Shown: in pieces, positions 52,638-62,194 of the stretch
How positions within the stretch are numbered: the stretch's first letter is position 1
Layout: the number at the start of each line of letters is the position of its first letter
Source of the DNA: Gp6-AA40 sp035263125
Lineage (GTDB): Bacteria; Acidobacteriota; Vicinamibacteria; Vicinamibacterales; UBA2999
Assembly (NCBI GenBank): GCA_035263125.1
Contig: DATFRP010000381.1
Coordinates: forward strand, 1-64,000
Direction: 5' to 3'
DNA: 64,000 bases
Notes under the pieces: generated by a model
The model's database searches: none
Told to the model about the DNA's origin: nothing
The model's input: the letters and a program-made list of their open reading frames with translations, nothing else
Translations under genes and position numbers: made by a program

Positions 52638-54182
52638 TTATCGCTGAAGCACGTCGGCGACGTGTCTCAGCCAGTGTATATCGTCGCGCTGCGGGAAGTC
52701 CTCGCGGAAGTGGCCGCCACGGCTCTCTTCGCGGCGCAGGGCGGCACGGGCGATGAGCAGGCCCACGGTGGCGAGGCTGGCCACGCGACGCAACTCGCGA
52801 TCGCCTGGTGCCCGATCGCGGGCGCGAACGATCGACGACCGCCAGGCCGACAACTGCGCCACCGCGGGCCGCAGGCTCGCCTCGGATCGCATGACGCCAG
52901 CCTGTCGCCACATGATGTCGCGCACATCCGATGCGGAAGGGGCGCTCACCTGCCCCGCGTCCTGACAATACCGTTCGGGCGCGGTTCCAAACGACGCGTG
53001 GACCATGGGGCCCTGCATGGCCTCGGCTGCACGCGCGCCGAACACGAGCCCCTCGAGCAGCGAGTTGCTCGCAAGTCGATTGGCGCCATGCAGTCCGGTG
53101 CATGCGGCTTCACCCGCGGCGAAGAGACCAGCCACTGACGTGCGCCCGTGGAGATCCGTTTCGACGCCTCCCATGAGGTAGTGGGCGGCAGGGCTGACTG
53201 GAATGCGATCGGTCGCGAGGTCGAACCCGGCTTGACGACAGACTTTCGCGATCGTCGGAAACCGGGAGCGGACATAGGCCGGATCGAGATGAGCCATCGA
53301 GAGGTAGATGCGTGCGCCTGTCCGCTGCATCTCGCGAACAATCGCCCGCGAAACGAGATCGCGGGAGGCGAGATCACCGGCCGGCTCATATCGCTGGACG
53401 AAGCGCTCTCCTGCGTCGTTGACGAGCCACGCCCCTTCGCCGCGCAGCGCTTCCGACAGCAGAAACCGTGGCGCGCCGGCGACATTCAAGGCGGTGGGGT
53501 GAAACTGGACGAACTCGAGATCGGCGACACGTGCGCCCGCTTCGAAGGCCATCGCGATCCCATCACCGGTCGCTACCGCTGGATTGGTCGTCTCGCGATA
53601 CACCTGCCCGGCGCCGCCACTGGCAATCAGCGTGCGCTCCGCCTCGACTGCCCGCTCGCGTCCGTCGCGATCGAGAAATGTCGCGCCTCGACAGACGCCG
53701 CCACGCACGATCAGCGAGAGCGCGAGGGCATCGTCAAACACACGGACGCGGCTGTGCGCCGCGGTGGTCTGCCAGAGGACCTGCCCGATCGATCGGCCCG
53801 TGGCATCGCGCACGTGCAGCACCCGCCGCACGCTGTGCGCCGCTTCACGAGCGAGCGCCGGCTGGCCGTGATCATCGCGGTCGAAGGCCACGCCCCACTC
53901 GATCAGTTCTCTTACATAGCGGGGGCCCTCGTGTACGAGCACGTCGACCGCCTCGGGCGTGCACAACCCGTCGCCGGCAGCCATCGTGTCCCGTGCGTGC
54001 GAGTCAGGCGAGTCGTCCTGCCCGAATGCGGCCGCGATCCCGCCCTGTGCGTAGCCGGTGTTGCTCTCCCGGGGATCGGCTTTGGTGAGCACGATGACAG
54101 TGCCGGCCTCGGCCAGCGAGATCGCCGCGCGCAGGCCGGCAATGCCGCTGCCGATGACCAGGAAATCGCCGCGTACGCTCAC
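52638..54182 (-). CDS. nadB: L-aspartate oxidase
   Basis: 514 residues from a GTG (VSVRGDFLVIGSGIAG). The longer frame upstream adds 41 residues encoded largely by a repeat and is not used. FAD-binding GSGIAGLRAAI at the N-terminus, RESNTGYAQGGIAAA, EFVQFHPTALNVAG and the AGEAACTGLHGANRLASNSL segment near the flavin are typical of the fumarate reductase/succinate dehydrogenase flavoprotein family. It oxidises aspartate to iminoaspartate, the first step of NAD synthesis. nadA and nadC are not in the window. Confidence 0.95.
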   Translation of the reverse strand: MSVRGDFLVIGSGIAGLRAAISLAEAGTVIVLTKADPRESNTGYAQGGIAAAFGQDDSPDSHARDTMAAGDGLCTPEAVDVLVHEGPRYVRELIEWGVAFDRDDHGQPALAREAAHSVRRVLHVRDATGRSIGQVLWQTTAAHSRVRVFDDALALSLIVRGGVCRGATFLDRDGRERAVEAERTLIASGGAGQVYRETTNPAVATGDGIAMAFEAGARVADLEFVQFHPTALNVAGAPRFLLSEALRGEGAWLVNDAGERFVQRYEPAGDLASRDLVSRAIVREMQRTGARIYLSMAHLDPAYVRSRFPTIAKVCRQAGFDLATDRIPVSPAAHYLMGGVETDLHGRTSVAGLFAAGEAACTGLHGANRLASNSLLEGLVFGARAAEAMQGPMVHASFGTAPERYCQDAGQVSAPSASDVRDIMWRQAGVMRSEASLRPAVAQLSAWRSSIVRARDRAPGDRELRRVASLATVGLLIARAALRREESRGGHFREDFPQRDDIHWLRHVADVLQR

Positions 54183-54217
54183 GCATTGGTATCCTATCAA
54201 TGCCGAATGCTCGAGGG

Positions 54218-54277
54218 TCAAATGGGGTCGGGAGTCATTTTCTCGATCCACGTAAAATGACTCCCGACCCCATTTGA
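54218..54277. repeat. GGGGTCGGGAGTCATTT palindrome, copy 2
   Basis: 24-bp perfect arms (54218-54241 and 54254-54277) around a 12-nt loop CTCGATCCACGT. A third half-copy CTCCCGACCCCATG follows. The loop length equals that of copy 1 at 34929-34984. It lies between nadB and aroB. Confidence 0.95.
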
Positions 54278-54304
54278 CTCCCGACCCCATGTGAGCCTTG
54301 AGCA

Positions 54305-55399
54305 TTGAACATTGAGACCCCTGTCAAGGTAGACGTCACCGTCGGCTCGCGCCTTTCGCCGATCCTCATCGGTCACGGTGCAAGCGAACAGCTTGCCGCC
54401 CTTCTCGACGCGCACCGTGTCGGCTCCCGGCGCTTCGTCGTGTCGAATTCCACGATCTGGCGCCTCCACGGCGAGCAGCTGCAGCGAGCGATCGGGATCG
54501 TCCAACCGATTCTGCTTCCCGATGGCGAACGCTACAAAACACTGGCATCGGTCGCACGCGTCTACGACGGGCTCATTCGTGCAGGCGCCGATCGTGGCAG
54601 CGCGATCATTGCGCTCGGCGGCGGCGTGCTCGGCGACACGGCCGGGTTTGCCGCAGCAACCTTCCTCCGCGGTATTTCACTCGTCCAGGTACCTACGACG
54701 CTGCTCGCGCAAGTCGACAGCGCGATCGGCGGGAAGGTCGGCGTCAACCACGCGCTCGGCAAGAATCTGATCGGCGCCTTCCACCAACCGGCGCTCGTGG
54801 TCGTCGATCCGCGGTTCCTCAGCACCCTGCCGCGTCGCGAGTTCCGCTCCGGTCTCTACGAGGTCATCAAGTACGGAATGATCGCGAGCCGCGATCTCTT
54901 CGAGCGCCTGGCGCGCCAGACCAGGGCGGTCATGGCAAAGGAGCCGGCTGTCCTGGTGCCAGCGATCGAGGAATCCTGCCGAATCAAAGCCGACGTCGTC
55001 TCCAAGGATGAACGCGAAAGCGGACTCCGCCGCACCCTCAACTACGGCCACACGGTTGGACACGCACTCGAGGCGGTCACGAAGTACCGACGGTTCAGAC
55101 ATGGAGAGGCCATTGCGATCGGCATGCTCGCCGCAGCCGACCTCGCCGCCGCACGTGGTGCCCTTGCCGGAAGTGATCGCGATGCGCTCGCGGGCCTGAT
55201 CGCAGCGCTCGGTCCGCTTCCCTCTGTCTCAGATCTGCCGATTGCAGATGTCCTCGAGGCCATCCGACGCGACAAGAAGGTAGTCAACGGACGCCTGCAC
55301 TTCGTGATCGCGATCGAGATCGGCGCAACGATGACGATCGATGACGTGACTGAAGACGAACTGGGTGGAGTCCTTCGCAGAGTAGGTCTTCGAGCGTAA
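54305..55399 (+). CDS. aroB: 3-dehydroquinate synthase
   Basis: 364 residues. The start is uncertain: TTG at 54305 gives MNIETPVKVDVTVG. NAD-binding IIALGGGVLGDTAGFAAATF, QVPTTLLAQVDSAIGGKVGVN, the catalytic EVIKYG, and NYGHTVGHALEAVTKYR with FRHGEAIAIGM holding the zinc ligands. Converts DAHP to 3-dehydroquinate in the shikimate pathway. No other aro gene is present. Ends convergently, 39 bp before the response regulator's stop. Confidence 0.94.
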   Translation: MNIETPVKVDVTVGSRLSPILIGHGASEQLAALLDAHRVGSRRFVVSNSTIWRLHGEQLQRAIGIVQPILLPDGERYKTLASVARVYDGLIRAGADRGSAIIALGGGVLGDTAGFAAATFLRGISLVQVPTTLLAQVDSAIGGKVGVNHALGKNLIGAFHQPALVVVDPRFLSTLPRREFRSGLYEVIKYGMIASRDLFERLARQTRAVMAKEPAVLVPAIEESCRIKADVVSKDERESGLRRTLNYGHTVGHALEAVTKYRRFRHGEAIAIGMLAAADLAAARGALAGSDRDALAGLIAALGPLPSVSDLPIADVLEAIRRDKKVVNGRLHFVIAIEIGATMTIDDVTEDELGGVLRRVGLRA

Positions 55400-55438
55400 C
55401 CCCCACCAGCCTCACTCGCCCGACCAGCCCCACCAGCC

Positions 55439-56827
<1,389 letters not shown>

Positions 56828-56830
<3 letters not shown>

Positions 56831-56972
56831 TGATGATGGGTGATCTTTGATTATCGAATCGTTGTTGATTGCTGATTGTTGATCATTGATTGATCGTCCA
56901 ATCAATCGACAATCACCAGTCCCCAATCATCAACGAATCAACAATCAAAGATCACCAATCACCAAAAATGTG
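56828..56972. repeat. A/T-rich inverted repeat of TTGATTG words
   Basis: The left arm has GGGTGATCTTTGATTATCG and TTGTTGATTGCTGATTG. The right arm has CAATCATCAACGAATCAAC and CAAAGATCACCAATCACC, an imperfect reverse complement. It overlaps the response regulator start region by a few bases and ends 1 bp from the coiled-coil gene's stop. Confidence 0.7.
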
Positions 56973-56973
56973 A

Positions 56974-57531
56974 TTACCTCACCCACCCGGCAGGAACACC
57001 GGCCTTCCGCGCTTCCTCCTGAATATCGGCGATCGCTTTCTGGTGCTGCTCGACTTCCTTCTTCACGCGATCGAGCTCGCCGATGCTCTTCTGGCGCCTG
57101 GCCGATATCTCGCTGCACTGCGGAGGCGCCTGGCAGGCGGTGAATTCCCCGTACAGGCCGTTGATCTGACTTTGAAGGGCAGCCGCAAATATTCCGGCTC
57201 GTGCCAGGGCGTCGCGCTCGATCTTGATCCGATCCCGCCAGGCGGCCTCGTCCTTGGCGCCGTCCGGCTGTTTCGTCTTGCTGTCGCCGGCTCCGGAGGG
57301 CGGGATCGGCGGAGGCGCGGCCGGAGCCGGCGAGGGCGATGGATCCGGTTTGAGGCTGTCGTTCGTATAGACCTTGCCGCTCGCTTTGAGGGCCTTTCGC
57401 TTGGCCTCGGTCTCTTTCGCGACGGCGCCCAGGCCCTGCCCCCAGGCCGGACTTCCGATCGACACAGCGACGACCGTGGCGGCAATGAGCGACCACGCGC
57501 CGACGCGCGCACGCATCACATCGGGCTTCAT
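56974..57531 (-). CDS. exported coiled-coil protein in the pilus locus, unknown function
   Basis: 185 residues. Signal peptide MKPDVMRARVGAWSLIAATV and so on, cleavage near AWGQG. A Pro/Ala linker (~70-85, APAAPPPIPPS) joins two helical parts. The C-terminal ~80 residues form a coiled coil (KSIGELDRVKKEVEQHQKAI). A Cys pair (ACQAPPQCSE) may bond. No known family. It sits between pilX and the response regulator and may be a periplasmic pilus accessory factor. Confidence 0.7.
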   Translation of the reverse strand: MKPDVMRARVGAWSLIAATVVAVSIGSPAWGQGLGAVAKETEAKRKALKASGKVYTNDSLKPDPSPSPAPAAPPPIPPSGAGDSKTKQPDGAKDEAAWRDRIKIERDALARAGIFAAALQSQINGLYGEFTACQAPPQCSEISARRQKSIGELDRVKKEVEQHQKAIADIQEEARKAGVPAGWVR

Positions 57532-57587
57532 GATCTGATCCTCGACCCGGGGCCCTCACGGTCAAGACGACCGCAGTGGCGAACACA

Positions 57588-58265
57588 TCATTGTCGAACG
57601 ACACGCCACGAGAGCACGCGAGTGCGTGTCAGCACACGATGCAGTGTGACTTCGATCGTCTGCACCGAACCTGCAGTCCCGTAGGCCTGGGCGCGCAGTT
57701 GCAGAACGCCCCGACCAGGATTCGGCCCATGCGACTCGTCTCCATCGACGAGCGGGTCAGCGTCGGTCTCGAGTGGATCGTCCGCGACCCAGACCATGAG
57801 GTAGACGCGCGAGTCGATGCTGCCTGAAAGGCTCAGCGCCGAAAGCGGCGCATGCGCATAGAGACGCCAGATCGGATTGTTCGCGCCCCATGGTCGTTCC
57901 ACAGTGTTCGCGATCAGCTCGTCGCTGCTGCACGAGGCGTGGCCGCAGTTGAGGGTGTCGGTGGCTTCGCTCAAATCCAGTCGCGATCCGTCGGTCAGGA
58001 TGCGAACCCCGGGGGGACCATCGACAAACGTGGACACGAACGCGCCGTTCAGCACCCCGGTCCAATCGCCCGCACGCGAGAGATCCAGAATAGCGCGTTC
58101 CACGGCCGCGTCGGCGGCGAAGAACGTCTCGGCGCTCCAACGGTGATGTGCGGCGATGCGCATCTCGGTCGATGCCAACAGCGTCAGGGCCAGGCTCAAC
58201 GCGCAGATCAGGCTCATCGACAACAACACGACGACGAGCGCGAGACCGTGCTCGGCGTTGACCAC
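57588..58265 (-). CDS. minor pilin / PilX-like pilus protein
   Basis: 225 residues from a GTG (VVNAEHGLALVVVLLSMSL). The short leader ending in Gly followed by a hydrophobic helix (LALVVVLLSMSLICALSLAL) is the type IV pilin N-terminus, although position +5 is not Glu, as in PilX-type proteins. SAETFFAADAAVERA is the conserved region after the helix. Two cysteines (NCGHASCS) may form a disulfide. Third of the three minor pilins, 19 bp after pilW. Located in the inner membrane and then the pilus tip. Confidence 0.8.
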   Translation of the reverse strand: MVNAEHGLALVVVLLSMSLICALSLALTLLASTEMRIAAHHRWSAETFFAADAAVERAILDLSRAGDWTGVLNGAFVSTFVDGPPGVRILTDGSRLDLSEATDTLNCGHASCSSDELIANTVERPWGANNPIWRLYAHAPLSALSLSGSIDSRVYLMVWVADDPLETDADPLVDGDESHGPNPGRGVLQLRAQAYGTAGSVQTIEVTLHRVLTRTRVLSWRVVRQ

Positions 58266-58284
58266 ACGATCGTGCGCCGGCTGC

Positions 58285-59490
58285 TCAGCGCCCGATGAAC
58301 AGATTGCGTGGCGAAACATCGAATTGCACATGAAGATCGGGAACGTACATGTCGGCGGCGCCGGCGATCCCGCCTCTCGAGAAGAGTGGGCCTGCGGGGC
58401 CGCGTAATGCGACGATGGCTGACTGCAGGCGCAGGCTCACGCGCACGGTGCGCACACGAAGCAGATCGGCATCGAAACGGTTCGAGGCCGTCGCATTCGG
58501 GCACCACGGACCATCGTTGAGCAGATCCGGCGTGAGCTCCACCAGTGCACGACTGCCTTCCGCCAACGTTGGCAATCGCGGCACGTGCTCCCCGGCCACG
58601 ACGAGAAACGTGCAGTTCTCACCTGGCGGCCACGCGTCGCCCTCTGCGCCAATTGCCGGCGGCTTCGGTCCGTACGTCGTCCATGGGCCAGGCTGGCTGT
58701 CGAGAGCGATCGCCGTACGTCGTGGCGGCTCGGCCTCGCCGAAGTAGTCGAAGCTCAACGCGACCACATCGTCGACAACCGGCTGATCACTCGCCCACCC
58801 ATCGAACCGCATCAACTGGGAGGTGCCGGTCGCGGTATCGAGCTTCAGATAGTAGGTCGCCAGCTTCACCTCGACGATCGCACTCCCGGCCTCGTACGCT
58901 GCCGCTGGCGCGCCCCGATGACCAAGGGTGGCGATCCCGGCGCCTGTCTGATCGACCGTGAAAACGTCCCACTGACCACGCTCGTCGAAGACCATGGCGC
59001 GGGTACCCACGTCGAAGCCGCATACCTGCGTCATCGTCGCGCCGGGGCAGTTCGGCATCGCGCTGAGAGAAGCGTCGACGCTGCCCGCCGGCAGCACGGC
59101 AGCCAAGGTGGATTGAGCAGACGTCGCGGCGACGTAGACCAGACTCATCGCATCGCGACGGAAGAAGACTCCGCGTGCGGGATCGGAGACGTCTCCGAAC
59201 GCTCGATACGGCATCACCGGCGCAATCGCCTCGTTGAGCGGTCCACGTGCCGGACCGGCATACGTACCTGCGCCGGCCATGAGGAGATCCTGCCGAAGAA
59301 CATCAACCGCGACGCGGGCACGCTGCTGAAGATCAGCCTGGTCCGTCTGCGCCCGGAAGATGCGTTGACCCTGACTTGCAACGCCGAGCACCGCAGCGAC
59401 GACCGTCATCGCAATGAGCAACGCGACAAGCAGTTCCACGAGCGTGAATCCCTGTTCGATTCGTGACCGACCCTCTGACGAACGCATCAT
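58285..59490 (-). CDS. minor pilin PilW-like
   Basis: 401 residues. ATG overlaps the pilV stop (ATGA). The pilin leader ends EQG and is followed by FTLVELLVALLIAMTVVAAV, with Glu5, the normal PilD cleavage site. The large C-terminal part is beta-rich and contains several cysteines (NCPG, QVCGF, NCTFL, WCPN). PilW and its partners prime pilus assembly and sit at the tip. It is longer than most PilW proteins (~270-350). Confidence 0.88.
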   Translation of the reverse strand: MMRSSEGRSRIEQGFTLVELLVALLIAMTVVAAVLGVASQGQRIFRAQTDQADLQQRARVAVDVLRQDLLMAGAGTYAGPARGPLNEAIAPVMPYRAFGDVSDPARGVFFRRDAMSLVYVAATSAQSTLAAVLPAGSVDASLSAMPNCPGATMTQVCGFDVGTRAMVFDERGQWDVFTVDQTGAGIATLGHRGAPAAAYEAGSAIVEVKLATYYLKLDTATGTSQLMRFDGWASDQPVVDDVVALSFDYFGEAEPPRRTAIALDSQPGPWTTYGPKPPAIGAEGDAWPPGENCTFLVVAGEHVPRLPTLAEGSRALVELTPDLLNDGPWCPNATASNRFDADLLRVRTVRVSLRLQSAIVALRGPAGPLFSRGGIAGAADMYVPDLHVQFDVSPRNLFIGR

Positions 59491-59987
59491 TGGCTGTGCC
59501 TTGCTTTCACGCTGGCAAACTGGGCCTGGCGGAGCAACCCATCTGCACCTGTTTGATCTCCCATGCCGCTTCTCACGAGGACTCGGACGATCAGGACGAA
59601 TGCCTCGTCGGAACCCGACGCGATCCGTTCGATCGACCATCGTCGCGTGTAGACGGCGGCAGCCGGCCGCTCGACGCCCTGGCCGACGACCACGCCGCGT
59701 GCATCAACGTGATCGACAAAGCCGGCGATGTTGTGCGCGAGCGGGTCGCCGGACACGGATTCAACCGCCCATTCGCTGGCTCGCAGCTGTTCCAGTTTCT
59801 GGACGCCGAGAATCGTCGCCTCGGTTGCGCTTCTCGCCGTGAGATTGGTGGCTGCCGCGAGTGAGAGCAGCCTCACGACTGCGAGCACACCGGTGGTCAT
59901 GATGAGCGCCGCGATCATGACTTCGATCAGCGAAACGCCGCGCTCATTCGATCGGACGTGTGTCGCGAGAGGTGCCGCGTCGTTCAT
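59487..59987 (-). CDS. minor pilin PilV-like
   Basis: 166 residues from MNDAAPLATHVR. An earlier ATG (60011), in a duplicated 24-bp unit, would lie only 2 nt after the predicted sigma54 start, so I use the second. Leader ends NERG, then VSLIEVMIAALIMTTGVLAVV with Glu5, a normal PilD site. The rest is a short beta domain (ILGVQKLEQLRASEW). First of three minor pilins and the gene directly behind the sigma54 promoter. Confidence 0.82.
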   Translation of the reverse strand: MNDAAPLATHVRSNERGVSLIEVMIAALIMTTGVLAVVRLLSLAAATNLTARSATEATILGVQKLEQLRASEWAVESVSGDPLAHNIAGFVDHVDARGVVVGQGVERPAAAVYTRRWSIERIASGSDEAFVLIVRVLVRSGMGDQTGADGLLRQAQFASVKARHSQ

Positions 59988-60021
59988 GCAGAGGAAGGCC
60001 GCGTCGTTCATGCCGAGGAAG
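59974..60021. repeat. 24-bp tandem duplication at the pilV start
   Basis: Two adjacent copies of GCCGCGTCGTTCATG plus C(A/C)GAGGAAG, identical except at one base. Each carries an in-frame start (minus strand) giving MNDAAFLC and MNDAAPLA. It creates two possible starts. Confidence 0.75.
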
Positions 60022-60023
60022 AT

Positions 60024-60039
60024 CGCAAGTCGAATGCCG
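60024..60039 (-). promoter_or_regulatory. sigma54 (-24/-12) promoter of pilV-pilW-pilX
   Basis: On the minus strand CGGCATTCGACTTGCG matches TGGCACG-N4-TTGCA: GG at 60038/60037 and GC at 60026/60025 with exactly 10 bp between. The predicted start is near 60013. Sigma54 dependence agrees with a sigma54 activator at the end of the same operon. Confidence 0.72.
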
Positions 60040-60120
60040 CACAGAGTCGGGATCCACTTCGCACCTGCAAGTCACACCGCGTCGTGGAGTTGCGGAAACG
60101 TTGGAGGGTGTGAGGGAGTA

Positions 60121-60140
60121 GCGATCGGTTGCCGGATCGC
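60121..60140. promoter_or_regulatory. candidate activator binding site upstream of the sigma54 promoter
   Basis: GCGATC (60121-60126) and GATCGC (60135-60140) are exact complements, 8 bp apart, about 95-115 bp upstream of the predicted transcription start, a usual distance for NtrC-type activators. The only other repeat nearby is TCACACC/GGTGTGA (60072/60107). Binding is inference. Confidence 0.4.
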
Positions 60141-60170
60141 AGAATCTGCCACTTCACCGAGGCGAGAAGA

Positions 60171-61424
60171 TCAGGTAATCGGCAACGTCACTTGAAAGGT
60201 CGCGCCACCACCAGCGAGGCTGGTGGCGCTCACGCGACCGTTGTGCGTGACGATGATCTTCTGCACGAGCGCGAGGCCAAGGCCGGTTCCCGTCTTCTTC
60301 GTCGTGAAGAACGGTCGGAAGATCTTCTCGCGGACCTCAGGGGCGATCCCGGGGCCGTTGTCCTTGACGGTGACACGGACGACATTGGCTGCGTGGTCGA
60401 TCGCACCTTCGACCTTCACGTCAGGCGTCACGCCGTGCCCCTGACAGGCCTCGACGGCATTGCGCAGCAGGTTCATGAACGCCTGACGCAGCAACACATC
60501 GTCGGCTTCGACTCGCCCGAACTCACCGCTGACGACGATATCACCGCGTAGCTGTCGCGCCTCTGGCTGGAGGTCGACCCGCACGCGCTCGATGATCGTG
60601 GCGAGCTCGTGCGTCGCCAGGGACAGTTGCGCCGGCCGCGCGAAGTTCAGAAAATTCGTGACCACCTGTCCGAGGGCATCGGTCTCCTGACGAATCCCCT
60701 CCACGTACGGCGCAAACGGCGCCGGCAGAGCCGCCGGGTCGAGCAGTTTCCCGTACCCGTGAATCGTCGCGAGGCCGTTGCGGAATTCGTGCGCGATGCC
60801 GGCCGTGAGCTCCCCGAGCTTCGCGAGCGTGTCTTTGAGACGCAGCTGCTCCTCGAGCTCGACGACGGCGGTGATGTCCGAGAACAGGCAGATGACCCCG
60901 CCATCGGACCCGGCAGGCGAGCCCAGCGGCGAGACGGTGACGCCGACGTGGGTGACCGCTCCGGCATGCGGCATCTGGAGCGCGCGCCGGACGATCGCCT
61001 GCCCGGTTGTCAGGCATTCGGTGATCGCCGACGCGAGCGGCGCCGCCGCAACCGGCAGATCCGCCAGTCGCGATCGGACACTGTCACCGACGCCGAGCAT
61101 TCTGCTTCCCGCTGGATTGAGAATCTGTATGTGGCTGTTCTGATCGACCACGAGGAGTCCCGCAGTCAGGCTGTTGAGGATTTGCGTGTTGAGGCGCTCG
61201 GATGCCTCTGCGCGTTCCGCGGCCGCCCGCTCCTGTGCGCGCAGTTTCTGCACCACTTCCTGGAGCGCCGACGCCAGCAGCGGCGACTGGCCGGCATCCT
61301 CGCGCAACGCCCGGCGAGTGTCGCGCGCCGCTGCCCCGAACCGCAGCACTGCAAACACGACGATTGCCACGACGACGCCGACCATGGCGGTGAGACCGAG
61401 CAGCGCGTAGCCCTGAGGGCTCAC
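60171..61424 (-). CDS. sensor histidine kinase (PAS-HisKA-HATPase), PilS-like role
   Basis: 417 residues; GTG overlaps the pilD stop (GTGA). One N-terminal membrane helix (~9-28: LGLTAMVGVVVAIVVF), a short coiled linker, a PAS domain (~85-190: LLVVDQNSHIQILNPAG, CLFSDITAVVELE), the dimerisation/phosphoacceptor helix with His212 (IAHEFRNGLA), then ATPase motifs MNLLRNAVEA, DNGPGIAPEV, GTGLGLALVQ. True PilS has about six membrane helices; this has one, so the sensing part differs. Probably phosphorylates the activator at 55439. Confidence 0.9.
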   Translation of the reverse strand: MSPQGYALLGLTAMVGVVVAIVVFAVLRFGAAARDTRRALREDAGQSPLLASALQEVVQKLRAQERAAAERAEASERLNTQILNSLTAGLLVVDQNSHIQILNPAGSRMLGVGDSVRSRLADLPVAAAPLASAITECLTTGQAIVRRALQMPHAGAVTHVGVTVSPLGSPAGSDGGVICLFSDITAVVELEEQLRLKDTLAKLGELTAGIAHEFRNGLATIHGYGKLLDPAALPAPFAPYVEGIRQETDALGQVVTNFLNFARPAQLSLATHELATIIERVRVDLQPEARQLRGDIVVSGEFGRVEADDVLLRQAFMNLLRNAVEACQGHGVTPDVKVEGAIDHAANVVRVTVKDNGPGIAPEVREKIFRPFFTTKKTGTGLGLALVQKIIVTHNGRVSATSLAGGGATFQVTLPIT

Positions 61425-62194
61425 GCGTAGAAGCCCATATACCAGTCGATGATCGGAGTGCCCCAAATCGCAGCAATCAGCGCACCGGCAGCGAGGAAGG
61501 TCCCGAACGGCAACGCGTATTTCATGCTTCCACGACCCGACGCGATGAGAATGCCTCCGGTCACGGATCCGGCAAACGAGGCCAGGATGAGCGTCAACAG
61601 TACGAGCTTCCACCCGAGGAAGGCGCCGATCATCCCGAGTAGTTTCACGTCGCCCATCCCCAGGCCCTCCTGGTTCCGAACGCGGTAGTACGCTTCCGCG
61701 ATCGCGAACAAGGTGCCGCCGCCCACCACGATTCCGATCAGGGAATCGCGCCAGCCTGGTGGAAGAAACAGACTCAGGATGAACCCGATCGCAATACCAG
61801 GCACCGTGATGATGTTCGGGAGAATGTGGTGCTGAAGGTCCGTGACGAAGAGGACAATGAGCGCACAGGCGAACGCAACCCGCACCGCCGCCGTGGGTGA
61901 GAAACCGTACAGCACGTAGCCGCTCACAAATGTCAGAGCCGTGACGATCTCGACGATCGGATACATCCACGACACCGGCGCGCGACAGGTCCGGCATTGG
62001 CCTCGCAGAACGATCCAGCTGACCACCGGTACATTTTCGTACCAGGCGAGGGCGCGATTGCACGTCGTGCAGCGGGATGCCGGCCATGCGACCGACTCGC
62101 GACGCGGCAGCCGATAGATGCAGACATTCAGGAAACTCCCCACGCACAGGCCGACGAGCGCAACGGCTGCAATCATCAGCCACTGCGGAATCAC
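61421..62194 (-). CDS. pilD: prepilin peptidase / N-methyltransferase PilD
   Basis: 257 residues; GTG overlaps the stop of the TPR gene (GTGA). GSFLNVCIYRLPRRES near the N-terminus, two zinc-knuckle pairs CTTC and CRTC in the methyltransferase loop, and the two catalytic aspartates in FVTDLQHHILPN and GLGMGDVKLLG. Eight or so membrane helices. PilD cuts the leader after Gly and methylates the new N-terminus of pilins, here presumably PilV, PilW and PilX. Normal length. Confidence 0.93.
   Translation of the reverse strand: MIPQWLMIAAVALVGLCVGSFLNVCIYRLPRRESVAWPASRCTTCNRALAWYENVPVVSWIVLRGQCRTCRAPVSWMYPIVEIVTALTFVSGYVLYGFSPTAAVRVAFACALIVLFVTDLQHHILPNIITVPGIAIGFILSLFLPPGWRDSLIGIVVGGGTLFAIAEAYYRVRNQEGLGMGDVKLLGMIGAFLGWKLVLLTLILASFAGSVTGGILIASGRGSMKYALPFGTFLAAGALIAAIWGTPIIDWYMGFYA

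Noticed and set aside
54183..54305. An extra 41 residues at the N-terminus of NadB
   Set aside because: They are encoded mostly by the palindromic repeat and add nothing to the FAD fold. The GTG start restores the normal protein.
60138..60151. Second sigma54-like word TGGCAGATTCTGCG upstream of pilV
   Set aside because: The GG to GC distance is two bases short of the sigma54 rule.
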